From positions 1 to 60,903 of the forward strand of contig JAGOME010000015.1 in the NCBI GenBank assembly GCA_017993715.1: a DNA stretch of 60,903 nucleotides. Reading direction: 5' to 3'. The DNA comes from Phycicoccus sp. GTDB taxonomy: Bacteria; Actinomycetota; Actinomycetes; Actinomycetales; Dermatophilaceae. Numbering within the stretch: position 1 is the stretch's first letter; the number at the start of each line of letters is the position of its first letter. Below the pieces are notes generated by a model. The model saw only the letters and a list, made by a program, of their open reading frames with translations. It was not told the DNA's origin and made no database searches. Of the stretch, positions 26,722-34,341 are shown piece by piece. The position numbers and the translations under genes were made by a program.

Positions 26722-26800
26722 AGTCGGCCAGCTGTCCGCCTTTCCGAACAGGTGAGCGACCGGGTGTCGGCAAGTCGGCCAGCTGTCCCCCTTTGCGAAC
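26722..26800. repeat. Imperfect 28-bp direct repeat between convergent genes
   Basis: Copies at 26722-26749 and 26773-26800 (core AGTCGGCCAGCTGTCC) match at 26 of 28 positions with a 51-bp period. They are not palindromic. They occupy the gap between aroQ and the endonuclease IV-like gene. Confidence 0.75.
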
Positions 26801-26812
26801 GGGCCGTCGTGT

Positions 26813-27613
26813 TCAGGCGTTCAGGCGCTCCGTGAGCCACGCGATGTCAGCGCTCTGCCCCTCCACGTCCCCGGGGGTCTCGACGACGGCCGGGGCTCCT
26901 GCCTGTCGCACCACCTCGACCAACTCGTTCGGATCGAGGTGCCCCTGACCGAGATTGGTGTGCCGGTCTGCGCCGGAGTCGAAGGCGTCACGGCTGTCGT
27001 TGGCGTGGACGAGGTCGATCCGACCGGTGATGGCGGTGACCTTGTCCACGACCGTCGTCAGGTCGAGACCGGCCGCGTGAGCGTGGCAGGTGTCGAGGCA
27101 GAAGCCCACGGTGTCGCCACCACGAGCCGCGCCGATCGCGTCCCACAGCCGGGCGATGGCTTCGAGATAGCGGGCCATCGCGTTGTCGCCGCCGGCGGTG
27201 TTCTCGATGAGCAAGGGGACGGGCATCTGCAGGCCGTCGATGCACTTGCGCCAGTTGTCAAAACCCACGGCCGCGGCCTCGTCTTTGCCGAGATAGCCGC
27301 CGTGGACGACCAGGCCCTCGGCCCCGATCTCGGCAGCCGCGTTGAGGTGTTGCTGCAGCAGCTTGCGCCCGGGGATCCGGATCCGGTTGTTCGTCGACGC
27401 GACGTTGATCGGATAGGGCGCGTGGACATAGAGGTCGACCCCGGCCGCCTCGGCATCAGCCTTGAGGGCGGCAGCGCCCCCGGCATAGGACACCACCGGT
27501 CCCTTGTAACTCTGCATGTCCCCGAGCGAGATCTGGGAAAGGGTCCCGCCGCGGGCCCGGGCCTGCGCGATCGGGTCGTCGGTCCCCACGTGTCCACCAA
27601 GTCGCAGCGTCAT
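26813..27613 (-). CDS. nfo: Endonuclease IV-like AP endonuclease (deoxyribonuclease IV)
   Basis: A 266-residue TIM-barrel protein of the AP endonuclease 2 family, which cleaves DNA 5' of abasic sites in base-excision repair with a trinuclear zinc site. Metal-ligand motifs are visible in order: LYVHAPYPINV, GLVVHGGYLG, LLIENTAGG, FCLDTCHAHAAG, IDLVHANDSR with DRHTNLGQGHLD, and PAVVETPG. Length is near the usual ~280. ATG 27613 was chosen over an earlier in-frame start because conservation begins at LRLGGHVG. It faces aroQ convergently. Confidence 0.9.
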   Translation of the reverse strand: MTLRLGGHVGTDDPIAQARARGGTLSQISLGDMQSYKGPVVSYAGGAAALKADAEAAGVDLYVHAPYPINVASTNNRIRIPGRKLLQQHLNAAAEIGAEGLVVHGGYLGKDEAAAVGFDNWRKCIDGLQMPVPLLIENTAGGDNAMARYLEAIARLWDAIGAARGGDTVGFCLDTCHAHAAGLDLTTVVDKVTAITGRIDLVHANDSRDAFDSGADRHTNLGQGHLDPNELVEVVRQAGAPAVVETPGDVEGQSADIAWLTERLNA

Positions 27614-27656
27614 AGCGACACGGTATGCCGTGAGGCGCCGGTCCCGGCCTGCCGCG

Positions 27657-27694
27657 GTGTCCACAGCCCCGCGGATGGCTGGGCCTTGTCCACA
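27657..27694. promoter_or_regulatory. Two DnaA-box-like sites
   Basis: TTGTCCACA at 27686-27694 is an exact match to the actinobacterial DnaA box, and GTGTCCACA at 27657-27665 differs by one base. They lie in the 151-bp divergent gap between the endonuclease IV-like and Uma2-like genes. Occupancy by DnaA is inference only. Confidence 0.4.
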
Positions 27695-27764
27695 GATTGG
27701 CTGCGTCTTCCATCACGAGGGTCGCAAGCTCGCAGGCTGGTCCAGGACAGCAGGGAGGAGCACC

Positions 27765-28313
27765 ATGGAGGCCATGACCTATGTTCTCGACGATCGCGAA
27801 TGGACTCGCGAGGAGCGGGACGCGCTGCCGGATGACGGGTCGCGCTACGAACTCATTGATGGAGCGCTCGTCGTGACGCCAGCGCCGCCGGTGAGGCACC
27901 AGCGCATGGCAGGCGGGCTCTACCGAGCGCTGTACGCGGCGTGCCCACCGGAGTGGGAGGTGTTCTTCGCTCCGTTCGACGTCGACCTCGATGTGCGCAC
28001 CTCGATGCAGCCGGATCTCGTGGTCGTTCGCCGCAGCGCCCTGCAGCTGCGCGGCATCGCCGAGGCACCCCTGCTCGCGATCGAGATCCTGTCCCCGAGC
28101 ACCGCGATGATCGACCGCAACTTGAAGTTCCGCAAGCTGCAACAGTCGGGCTGCCCGAGCTACTGGCTCGTGGACCCGCAGGAGCCGGCCCTCACGGCAT
28201 TCGAGCTCGTGGACGGTCGCTACGAGGAGGTCGCTCACGTCATCGGCGACCAGACGTGGACAGCGTCGGCGCCGTACCCCCTGGCCCTCACCCCGAACGC
28301 CTTGATGACGTGA
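27765..28313 (+). CDS. Uma2-family (DUF820) putative endonuclease-fold protein
   Basis: A 182-residue Uma2/DUF820 protein with a PD-(D/E)XK restriction-endonuclease-like fold. The core residues are visible: ELIDGALVVTPAP near residue 30, PDLVVVRR with the metal-binding Asp, AIEILSPST with the Glu, and RNLKFRKLQQSGCPSYWLVDP with the distal Lys. The biological role of the family is unsettled; it is abundant in cyanobacteria and actinobacteria. ATG 27765 follows GGGAGGAG. No toxin or partner gene is adjacent. Confidence 0.85.
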   Translation: MEAMTYVLDDREWTREERDALPDDGSRYELIDGALVVTPAPPVRHQRMAGGLYRALYAACPPEWEVFFAPFDVDLDVRTSMQPDLVVVRRSALQLRGIAEAPLLAIEILSPSTAMIDRNLKFRKLQQSGCPSYWLVDPQEPALTAFELVDGRYEEVAHVIGDQTWTASAPYPLALTPNALMT

Positions 28314-28377
28314 TCATGACGCCGGATTCGCCGGGCGCGCCCTCCCACGGCGACCCGGTGTCCGGCAGGATGGCTGC

Positions 28378-29139
28378 ATGAAACTCGCTTCGACCGCAGC
28401 CCTGATCACCGGTGGCGCCTCGGGCCTGGGTGCCGCGACGGCCGCCGCGTTTGCCGCCCAAGGAGCCCAGGTCTACGCGCTGGACCTTTCGGCCTCGATC
28501 GACAAGGCTCCCGAGGTCGAAGGCATCACGTACGTCCCGGCCGATGTGACCGACGAGGACGACGTGCGGGCTGCGGTGAGCCGGGCCAGCGCAGATCCTG
28601 ACCGGCCGCTGCGGGCCGTGGTCAGCTGCGCTGGGATCGGTCCGAGCGCGCGCATCCTGGGCAAGAAGGGCATCCATGACCTGGCTCTCTATCGCAAGGT
28701 CGTCGAGATCAACCTCATCGGGTCGTTCACGGTCATGGCCATTGCCGCCGAAGCCATCGCGGCCACACCGGCCGATGAACACGGTCAGCGGGGGGTCATC
28801 ATCAACACCGCGAGCATTGCCGCCTTCGATGGCCAGGTCGGTCAGGCTGCCTACAGCTCGAGCAAGGGTGGCATTGTCGGCCTGACTCTGCCGGCCGCGC
28901 GGGACCTGGCGCAGTACGGCATTCGGGTCATGACGATCGCCCCCGGCATCGTCGAGACGCCCATGCTGGCGACCGTCTCCGACGACTTCCGCGCCGGCCT
29001 CGCCGCGGGGGTGCCCTTCCCGCAGCGGCTGGCCCGGCCGGAGGAGTATGCCCAGCTGGCGTTGGCGATCGTGGACCACGACTACCTCAACGGTGAGACC
29101 ATTCGGATGGATGGCGCCCTGCGGATGGCGCCCCGCTGA
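28378..29139 (+). CDS. SDR oxidoreductase, 3-hydroxyacyl-CoA dehydrogenase type 2-like
   Basis: A 253-residue short-chain dehydrogenase. The cofactor loop TGGASGLG (residues 11-18) with acidic ALDLS at the end of the second strand points to NAD. NTASIAAFDGQVGQAAYSSSK gives the Ser-Tyr-Lys catalytic set with Tyr159 and Lys163. The stretch from VGQAAYSSSKGG to PGIVETPML closely follows the HSD17B10-type enzymes that oxidise 3-hydroxy- or 2-methyl-3-hydroxyacyl-CoA in fatty-acid and isoleucine breakdown. Substrate is inferred from family resemblance only. The BtuF-like gene follows six bases after the stop. Confidence 0.85.
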   Translation: MKLASTAALITGGASGLGAATAAAFAAQGAQVYALDLSASIDKAPEVEGITYVPADVTDEDDVRAAVSRASADPDRPLRAVVSCAGIGPSARILGKKGIHDLALYRKVVEINLIGSFTVMAIAAEAIAATPADEHGQRGVIINTASIAAFDGQVGQAAYSSSKGGIVGLTLPAARDLAQYGIRVMTIAPGIVETPMLATVSDDFRAGLAAGVPFPQRLARPEEYAQLALAIVDHDYLNGETIRMDGALRMAPR

Positions 29140-29145
29140 GTCGCA

Positions 29146-29892
29146 GTGGAGACGCGTGATGACCTCGGTGCCCGGGTCGAGTTGGCCCGGGTGCCGCAGC
29201 GCGTCGTCTCCCTCGTTCCATCCCTGACCGAGGCCCTGGCCGCCAGTTGCCCGGACCGGCTCGTGGGGGCGACAACGTGGTGCACGCACCCCGCGGGCTT
29301 GGACGTCGTGCGCGTCCGGGGGACCAAGAACCCCGACCTCACCGCGATCGCGGCTTTGCGTCCCGATCTCGTCGTCGCCAACAAAGAGGAGAACCGCGAG
29401 CTCGACGTGCAACGGTTGCGAGCGCGCGGCATTCCCGTGTGGGTGACGGACATCGAGACCGTCCCGCAAGCTCTTGCTGCGATGCGTCGCCTGCTCGTCG
29501 ACGGCCTGCGAGTGTCCGAGCCCGGGTGGCTGGGCGAGGCAGCAGACCGGTGGGCCGGCCCGACGCCGGCGATGCACACCCGCGTCGTGGTCCCGATCTG
29601 GCGTGACCCCTGGATGGTGGTCGGGCACCCGACCTTCACCGCGGATCTGCTCGCCAGAGCCGGGTATGCCGTGTGCTCCCCGGGTCCCGGCCGCTATCCC
29701 AAGGCGGAACTGGCCGCCCTCGATGACGAGGACCTGGCGGACCTGGTATTGCTCCCGGACGAGCCCTATGTCTTTACGGAACGCGACGGCCCTGGTGCAT
29801 TCCAGACCCTGCCCACGCGACTGGTGTCGGGTCGGTTGCTCACGTGGTACGGCCCGGCCCTGGTCGAGGCGGCCAATTGGGCCGGTCGGTAA
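29146..29892 (+). CDS. BtuF/helical-backbone metal-receptor-like protein without signal peptide
   Basis: A 248-residue class III substrate-binding fold. RVVSLVPSLTEALAA is the family's N-terminal strand-helix, followed by VRVRGTKNPDLTAIAALRPDLVVANKEEN, typical of BtuF/cobalamin and siderophore receptors. There is no signal peptide or lipobox, and the reading frame starts with GTG just after the SDR stop. The protein is therefore probably cytosolic, unlike transport receptors. No ABC permease or ATPase genes are adjacent. A role in metal or corrinoid handling inside the cell is possible but unproven. Confidence 0.78.
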   Translation: METRDDLGARVELARVPQRVVSLVPSLTEALAASCPDRLVGATTWCTHPAGLDVVRVRGTKNPDLTAIAALRPDLVVANKEENRELDVQRLRARGIPVWVTDIETVPQALAAMRRLLVDGLRVSEPGWLGEAADRWAGPTPAMHTRVVVPIWRDPWMVVGHPTFTADLLARAGYAVCSPGPGRYPKAELAALDDEDLADLVLLPDEPYVFTERDGPGAFQTLPTRLVSGRLLTWYGPALVEAANWAGR

Positions 29893-29971
29893 CGGTGCCG
29901 ATTTTCGTGCCGGACGGGTCTGCGTGTAGTCTCACGGTCGCGCTCTTGACGATGTACATCGCGTGAGAGAC

Positions 29972-30044
29972 GCCCCCTTAGCTCAGTCGGCAGAGCGTTT
30001 CCATGGTAAGGAAAAGGTCGTCGGTTCGATTCCGACAGGGGGCT
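29972..30044 (+). tRNA. tRNA-Thr (GGT)
   Basis: Acceptor GCCCCCT (29972-29978) pairs with AGGGGGC (30037-30043). The anticodon loop contains ATGGTAA, giving GGT, and the T-loop is GTTCGATTC. CCA is not encoded. A -10-like TAGTCT lies at 29927-29932, upstream. Confidence 0.94.
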
Positions 30045-30086
30045 CAGGTCCGACCGGCCGGCGCAGTCCGGACAGGTCGAACCCCT

Positions 30087-30160
30087 GGCGGGGTAGCTCA
30101 GCTGGTTAGAGCGCACGACTCATAATCGTGAGGTCGCGGGATCGAGCCCCGCTCCCGCTA
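30087..30160 (+). tRNA. tRNA-Met (CAT)
   Basis: It begins GGCGGGGTAGCTCAG and has the anticodon loop CTCATAA (CAT) on a CACGA/TCGTG stem. The T-arm GCGGGATCGAGCCCCGC precedes TCCCGCT. Ends with G-U pairs match elongator tRNA-Met of actinobacteria. CCA is not encoded. It lies 43 bases after tRNA-Thr, probably on the same transcript. Confidence 0.93.
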
Positions 30161-30274
30161 CAGTCCGCGATTACCGGATCGGTCCGGGAATCGCGTAGTC
30201 TTGTGCGTCGTTGTCGTGTCTGCAGCGTCTGCGCTGTGACCCACACCCCCACTCGTTACGAAGAAGGTTGCCCC

Positions 30275-30445
30275 GTGGCCAAGAAGTCACTCGACGTCCG
30301 CCCCAAGATCACCATGGCGTGCACGGACTGCAAGGAGCGCAACTACATCACCAAGAAGAACCGGCGCAACGACCCCGACCGGCTTGAGCTGGCGAAGTTC
30401 TGCCCCCGTTGCGGCAAGCACACCGACCACCGCGAGACCCGCTGA
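30275..30445 (+). CDS. rpmG: 50S ribosomal protein L33
   Basis: A basic 56-residue protein of the large subunit. It is a zinc-ribbon (C+) version: CTDC and CPRC pairs are both intact. [19 protein letters not shown] is the L33 core. The GTG start has GAAGAAGG upstream. TAGTCT at 30196-30201 may be its -10 element. Position after tRNA-Thr and tRNA-Met and before hadAB is conserved across actinobacteria. A strong hairpin follows. Confidence 0.96.
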   Translation: MAKKSLDVRPKITMACTDCKERNYITKKNRRNDPDRLELAKFCPRCGKHTDHRETR

Positions 30446-30484
30446 GCCTCGCGCTGCGGCGTTCGCGCCCCAGCGTTGTTCCAT

Positions 30485-30521
30485 CGAAGGCCGCCTGCAC
30501 CCCTGGTGCGGGCGGCCTTCG
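30485..30521 (+). terminator. Hairpin after rpmG
   Basis: CGAAGGCCGCC and GGCGGCCTTCG form the outer stem, with TGCACC/GGTGCG inside and the loop CCT. It separates rpmG from hadA. Confidence 0.8.
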
Positions 30522-30545
30522 ACGTCGAGCCCTAGAGTGGTGCGC

Positions 30546-30992
30546 ATGTCCGTGAACCTCGACTTCGTGGGTCAGACGTACCCACCCGCGGGACCCTTCC
30601 AGGTCAGCGCGGCCGACATCGCGGCATTCGCTGCCGCTGTCGGCGCCACCGACCCGATCCACACCGATGCTGATGCTGCGCGAGCAGCGGGCTACCCCGA
30701 CGTTGTGGCGCCGCCCACGCTGGCCGTGAAATACGAGCAACAGGCCCAGCAGGTCTATGTCGCCGACCCGGCCGCCGGGATCGACTTCAGCCGTGTTGTC
30801 CACGGTGAGGAGTCCTTCACCCATCATCGGCCCATCGTCGCCGGCGACCAGCTCACTGCTGGTGTCGTCGTCGACGCCATCCGCCAGGCCGGGGGGCATT
30901 CGATGATCACGCTGCGGGTCGAGTTGTCGGACGCCGCCGGAGCCCCGGTCACGTCATGTCTGTCGACCCTGGTCGTGCGGGGAGGAGAGTGA
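30546..30992 (+). CDS. hadA: MaoC-like dehydratase subunit (HadA-like)
   Basis: A 148-residue hotdog protein of the MaoC N-terminal type. It pairs with HadB to dehydrate 3-hydroxyacyl-ACP/CoA; in mycobacteria this is the FAS-II step. The hydratase motif is present as GATDPIHTDADAA near residue 35, followed by DVVAPPTLAVKYEQQA. Note that Asp and His of the hydratase-2 motif are both retained, whereas the mycobacterial A subunit is considered non-catalytic. The hadB start lies within four bases of this stop. The gene order rpmG-hadA-hadB agrees with mycobacteria, but no hadC is visible. Confidence 0.85.
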   Translation: MSVNLDFVGQTYPPAGPFQVSAADIAAFAAAVGATDPIHTDADAARAAGYPDVVAPPTLAVKYEQQAQQVYVADPAAGIDFSRVVHGEESFTHHRPIVAGDQLTAGVVVDAIRQAGGHSMITLRVELSDAAGAPVTSCLSTLVVRGGE

Positions 30993-30994
30993 GC

Positions 30995-31417
30995 ATGAGT
31001 CGACGTTCGTTTGATGACGTGGTCGCCGCGCAGACGTTCGGTCCGGTCGAGGTCTCGGTGAGTCGCCCAGCTCTCAAGGCTTATGCCGACGCATCTGGTG
31101 ACCAGAACCGCATCCATCAGGATGAGGAGTTCGCCACGTCCGTCGGTCTGCCGACGGTCATCGCCCACGGGATGTGGACGATGGGTGCGACCAGCTCGGT
31201 CCTGACCGACTGGGTCGGGGATGCCGGTGCCGTCCTGCAGCTCGGGACTCGTTTCACCAACATGGTCCTCGTCCCTGCCGAGGGCAACACGATCGAGGTC
31301 ACCGGCGTCGTCAAGTCCGTCGACGAGGTCACCAGGCAGGCCAAGATCGACCTGACCACCACGTGCAACGGCACCAAGGTCCTCGGCCGGTGCCAGGCCC
31401 TGGTCCAACTCGCCTGA
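30995..31417 (+). CDS. hadB: MaoC-like dehydratase subunit (HadB-like)
   Basis: A 140-residue hotdog protein with the catalytic hydratase-2 motif YADASGDQNRIHQDEEFA near residue 30, followed by VIAHGMWTMG. It is expected to form the active heterodimer with the upstream subunit. ATG 30995 has GGAGGAG about nine bases upstream; a GTG at 30989 overlapping the hadA stop is the alternative. What product the dehydratase serves outside mycolate producers is not clear. Confidence 0.87.
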   Translation: MSRRSFDDVVAAQTFGPVEVSVSRPALKAYADASGDQNRIHQDEEFATSVGLPTVIAHGMWTMGATSSVLTDWVGDAGAVLQLGTRFTNMVLVPAEGNTIEVTGVVKSVDEVTRQAKIDLTTTCNGTKVLGRCQALVQLA

Positions 31418-31459
31418 CCCGCCCAGCGATGACCATCCACCCCCTGGGGGCGCTCCGTC

Positions 31460-32530
31460 ATGCGTGAGTTCGAGGACGAGCCGCTGGCCCGGCATACGAC
31501 CATGCGGGTCGGGGGACCGGCCGCACGCTTCGTGGTCGCGCAGACCACGGATGAGTTGGTCGATGCCGTCCGTGAGGTCGACGACGCCGACGAACCGCTC
31601 CTGGTGCTTGCGGGTGGGTCCAACCTCGTCATCGCCGACAGCGGGTTCGCCGGCTCGGTGATCCAGGTCGCCACGAACGGGATCCAGGTCGAGTCTGCGG
31701 ATGCGTGCAGTGGTGCCACGGTGACCGTCGCGGCGGGCGAGGACTGGGACGCGTTTGTTGCCCGGTGCGTCGATGAAGGGTGGTCGGGGGTGGAAGCCCT
31801 CTCAGGTGTCCCTGGCAGCGCGGGCGCCACACCGGTCCAGAACGTCGGCGCCTATGGCCAGGAGGTCGCCCACACGATCGCCCGCGTTCGAGTCTGGGAC
31901 CGGAGGACCCAGTCGGTGCGCACCATGCCGGCCTCGGAGTGCGGCTTTACCTATCGGCATTCGGTGTTCAAGGGCACCGACCGGTTTGTCGTGTTGGAGG
32001 TGACCTTCCAGTTGCGGCTCGCGAGCCACAGCCAGCCGATCGCGTATGCCGACCTGGCCCGAGAGCTGGGGGTCGCCGCCGGTGAGCGGGTGCCGCTCGC
32101 CGATGCCCGCGAAGGGGTGCTGGCACAGCGCCGGCTGCGGGGAATGGTGCTTGACCCCAGCGATCACGACACCTGGAGTTGCGGCTCGTTCTTCACCAAC
32201 CCCGTGCTGTCGACCCAGCGTTTCGACCGGTTGCGGCAACGCGTCGCGGAACGGCTCGGGGCCCAGGTGGCGCCACCGACGTTCGAGGCTGGTGAGGGCC
32301 TGGTCAAGACCAGCGCGGCCTGGCTCATCGACCGTGCTGGCTTCGGCAAGGGCTTCGGGTTGCCGGGCGCAGCATCCCTGTCGACCAAGCACACTCTGGC
32401 CGTGACCAACCGGGGCTCGGCGACGACCGCTGACATCCTCGGGGTTGCACGGAGGGTGCGAGACGGGGTGGAGACTGCCTTCGGGGTGCGCCTGGTCAAC
32501 GAACCCGTGATCGTCGGCGACGCTCTCTAA
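31460..32530 (+). CDS. murB: UDP-N-acetylenolpyruvoylglucosamine reductase
   Basis: A 356-residue FAD enzyme that makes UDP-N-acetylmuramate for peptidoglycan using NADPH. Landmarks in order: HTTMRVGGPAARFVV, the FAD-phosphate loop LVLAGGSNLVI, ALSGVPGSAGATPVQNVGAYG, the active-site SCGSFFTNP with the proton-donating Ser, and the C-terminal Glu in VNEPVIVG. Length and order fit type I MurB. It follows hadB by 42 bp and is probably co-transcribed. A compact hairpin ends the unit. Confidence 0.95.
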   Translation: MREFEDEPLARHTTMRVGGPAARFVVAQTTDELVDAVREVDDADEPLLVLAGGSNLVIADSGFAGSVIQVATNGIQVESADACSGATVTVAAGEDWDAFVARCVDEGWSGVEALSGVPGSAGATPVQNVGAYGQEVAHTIARVRVWDRRTQSVRTMPASECGFTYRHSVFKGTDRFVVLEVTFQLRLASHSQPIAYADLARELGVAAGERVPLADAREGVLAQRRLRGMVLDPSDHDTWSCGSFFTNPVLSTQRFDRLRQRVAERLGAQVAPPTFEAGEGLVKTSAAWLIDRAGFGKGFGLPGAASLSTKHTLAVTNRGSATTADILGVARRVRDGVETAFGVRLVNEPVIVGDAL

Positions 32531-32552
32531 CCACTCGACCTGTGGCTGAGTC

Positions 32553-32571
32553 GGGTGGGCACTGCCCACCC
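32553..32571 (+). terminator. Hairpin after murB
   Basis: GGGTGGGC (32553-32560), loop ACT, GCCCACCC (32564-32571), 22 bases after the murB stop. No U-tract. The ~250 bases from here to the next gene end (32825) show no feature I can support. Confidence 0.65.
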
Positions 32572-32824
32572 CCAAGGCGTTAGGTCGGGTTGTCGACGTC
32601 CGGATGCACCACGTGCCGGGCCACCCTGTTCCCCGGCGACGTCGGGCCTTGTCCCGCTCGTGTCAGCACGTCACCGCGCTGGCAGGCTCTAGTCCGCACC
32701 GGCAGTCCCCCAACTCACCCCGGCATGGGCAGACCCGACCGGCAGCAGCGGGCGAGCGCAATGAGGGCCGGCCTGACGGGCGTGTTCCGGGGGACATCGT
32801 CCGTCCGCCGAGTCCGTGATCGAC

Positions 32825-33982
32825 TCAGCCGTCCGTGCCTGAGGCCATCGTCCTGGTGCCCAGTACCTGACCACCGTCCCCGTAGATCACCCGGAGCGCC
32901 GGTGGCCCTGGCCGCGGTGGCGGGCACGCACCGCCGCAGTCCCAGCCCGGGCAACCGCCCTCGAGACCTCCGCTGCCGGGAACTCCGCTGTCGGGACAGC
33001 CGCCCTCGGGACCTCCGCCGTGGGGACAGCCGCATTCGGGACCAGGGCTGTCGGGACGTTCTCCATCCCTCCCATCTCCGCCCGGATTGCTGCCGGGAGG
33101 TTCGCCGACCCACTCCCCGGGGCCCCGGCCGCGGCTGAGGGGATGTTCGCCGCTGCCCCGATGATCAACGATCGCGCCCTCACCGCCCACACCACGACCT
33201 CCCGAACTACGTCGGCCTGGTGTCTCGACGAGTGAAGTCCCACCGGCCTTAGTTGTTGCGCCGATCCGGCCCAAGAGTCGAGGGTGCTCCTGCGGCGAGT
33301 ACCACTCTGGCTCCTGCGTGCTGCCATTGAAGAACTCGTGGATCCACCACCATGCCGGCGCCATGGTCACGAACTCGGTGTGGCGGTGGGCAGGGAAGCG
33401 GCGCCCGATCCCGCGGGTTCTGGCCAGGAGCTCGGTGACTGGCCAGGACATGGGATCCACGAGCTCAGGTGCGGTTGCCAAGGTCGTCTCTTGGGGTCCG
33501 GTGAGGTGGGTCGCCTCCGCCGGTCCGGTGAGGTGGGTCGCCTCCGGCGGTCCGGTGGGGTGGGTCGTCTCTTGGGGCCCGGCCGGGTCCGGGCGAGGCG
33601 GGAACTCCAGCCACCCGAACCGGCCAGCCCCGCCGCGTGTGATTACTCGGTCCCGGCCGCCCTGCCCGAGCACGTCCGCGGCACGCAGCACGTCGGTTGG
33701 CGTCCGTGGATGGTCGGAAAGCCGGACCAGTGCGAGCGCGAAGCCCGTCCCATCCAACGCGCCGACCACATCCTGGAGTCGCGCGTCATCCGCTCGTGCC
33801 TCAAGGCGCGCGAGTGTGCCCCGCCCCCAGCCTCGCAATGCCGCGTATGCGCGCTGGGACACCCCCAGCCGGTGTCGGTGGTCTCGCAACGCCAGCCCGA
33901 CCTGGTCACCCAGTGTGAGCCGGTCGAGGGCGGCGCCGACGCGTGCGGCGGCGTCCCACGGCATTCGTGTCATGGTGGTCAT
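32825..33982 (-). CDS. HTH protein with tandem repeats and Gly/Cys-rich tail, unknown function
   Basis: A 385-residue frame. Residues ~20-90 look like an XRE-type helix-turn-helix (GLALRDHRHRLGVSQRAYAA, then GTLARLEARADD). A repeat zone follows with three ten-residue units of the form GPxEATHLT. Then comes a conserved-looking block (RRFPAHRHTEFVTMAPAWWWIHEFF) with Trp-Trp-Trp. The last ~120 residues are low complexity, with Gly/Pro/Cys repeats such as CGCPHGGGPEGGCPDSG. ATG 33982 was chosen because the HTH begins right after; the frame stays open upstream but with no conserved features. The tail may be a drifted extension rather than functional sequence. The target is unknown. Confidence 0.55.
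   Translation of the reverse strand: MTTMTRMPWDAAARVGAALDRLTLGDQVGLALRDHRHRLGVSQRAYAALRGWGRGTLARLEARADDARLQDVVGALDGTGFALALVRLSDHPRTPTDVLRAADVLGQGGRDRVITRGGAGRFGWLEFPPRPDPAGPQETTHPTGPPEATHLTGPAEATHLTGPQETTLATAPELVDPMSWPVTELLARTRGIGRRFPAHRHTEFVTMAPAWWWIHEFFNGSTQEPEWYSPQEHPRLLGRIGATTKAGGTSLVETPGRRSSGGRGVGGEGAIVDHRGSGEHPLSRGRGPGEWVGEPPGSNPGGDGRDGERPDSPGPECGCPHGGGPEGGCPDSGVPGSGGLEGGCPGWDCGGACPPPRPGPPALRVIYGDGGQVLGTRTMASGTDG
33490..33585. repeat. Tandem 30-bp repeat inside the HTH gene
   Basis: About three 30-bp units with the core GGTCCGGTGAGGTGGGTCGC sit in frame. They encode ten-residue units and preserve the reading frame, so copy number can vary without disrupting the protein. Confidence 0.75.
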
Positions 33983-34341
33983 GGGGCAAACAATCCAGTG
34001 AACCGATGCTCGCCGAAACCGAAACTGCCGACCTGTGGAGAACGGCGAAGCCCGGTGACGCCTTGTGGATGACCCGCCTGCCGGCGCGCCCACTGGCCTC
34101 CCAGCGCCTGGCTGCAGGTCTGACGCGGTCCCCTGAACCGTGGCTCGGGAGAGGGTGCATCCGGACGTCCCTGACCCCCAGTTCCTCAGGGCGCTTCTCT
34201 CATCCCCGCCACCTGGGCGCCGCTCGGTCTCCCACCGTCCCGGATCATGGCTCACGCTGTCGTCAGGGCCAGGCCGCGACCACCCGACAATCGTCACCGG
34301 TGCGGTGCCTGCTGCGGAGCCGATCGCGAAGGGGGACGCGA
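33983..34341. other. 359-bp gap without a gene
   Basis: This lies between the HTH gene start and the adenosine deaminase stop. I see no supported CDS or RNA gene. Two short TGTGGA-containing sites near 34034 and 34063 are weak DnaA-box look-alikes. Confidence 0.5.

Noticed and set aside
29893-29971. Cobalamin riboswitch near the BtuF-like gene
   Set aside because: No conserved B12-box sequence is visible, and the gap before the gene is only six bases; the sequence after it is a tRNA promoter.
33490-33585. CRISPR-like repeat array
   Set aside because: The repeats are adjacent, 30 bp, in frame within a gene and have no spacers.
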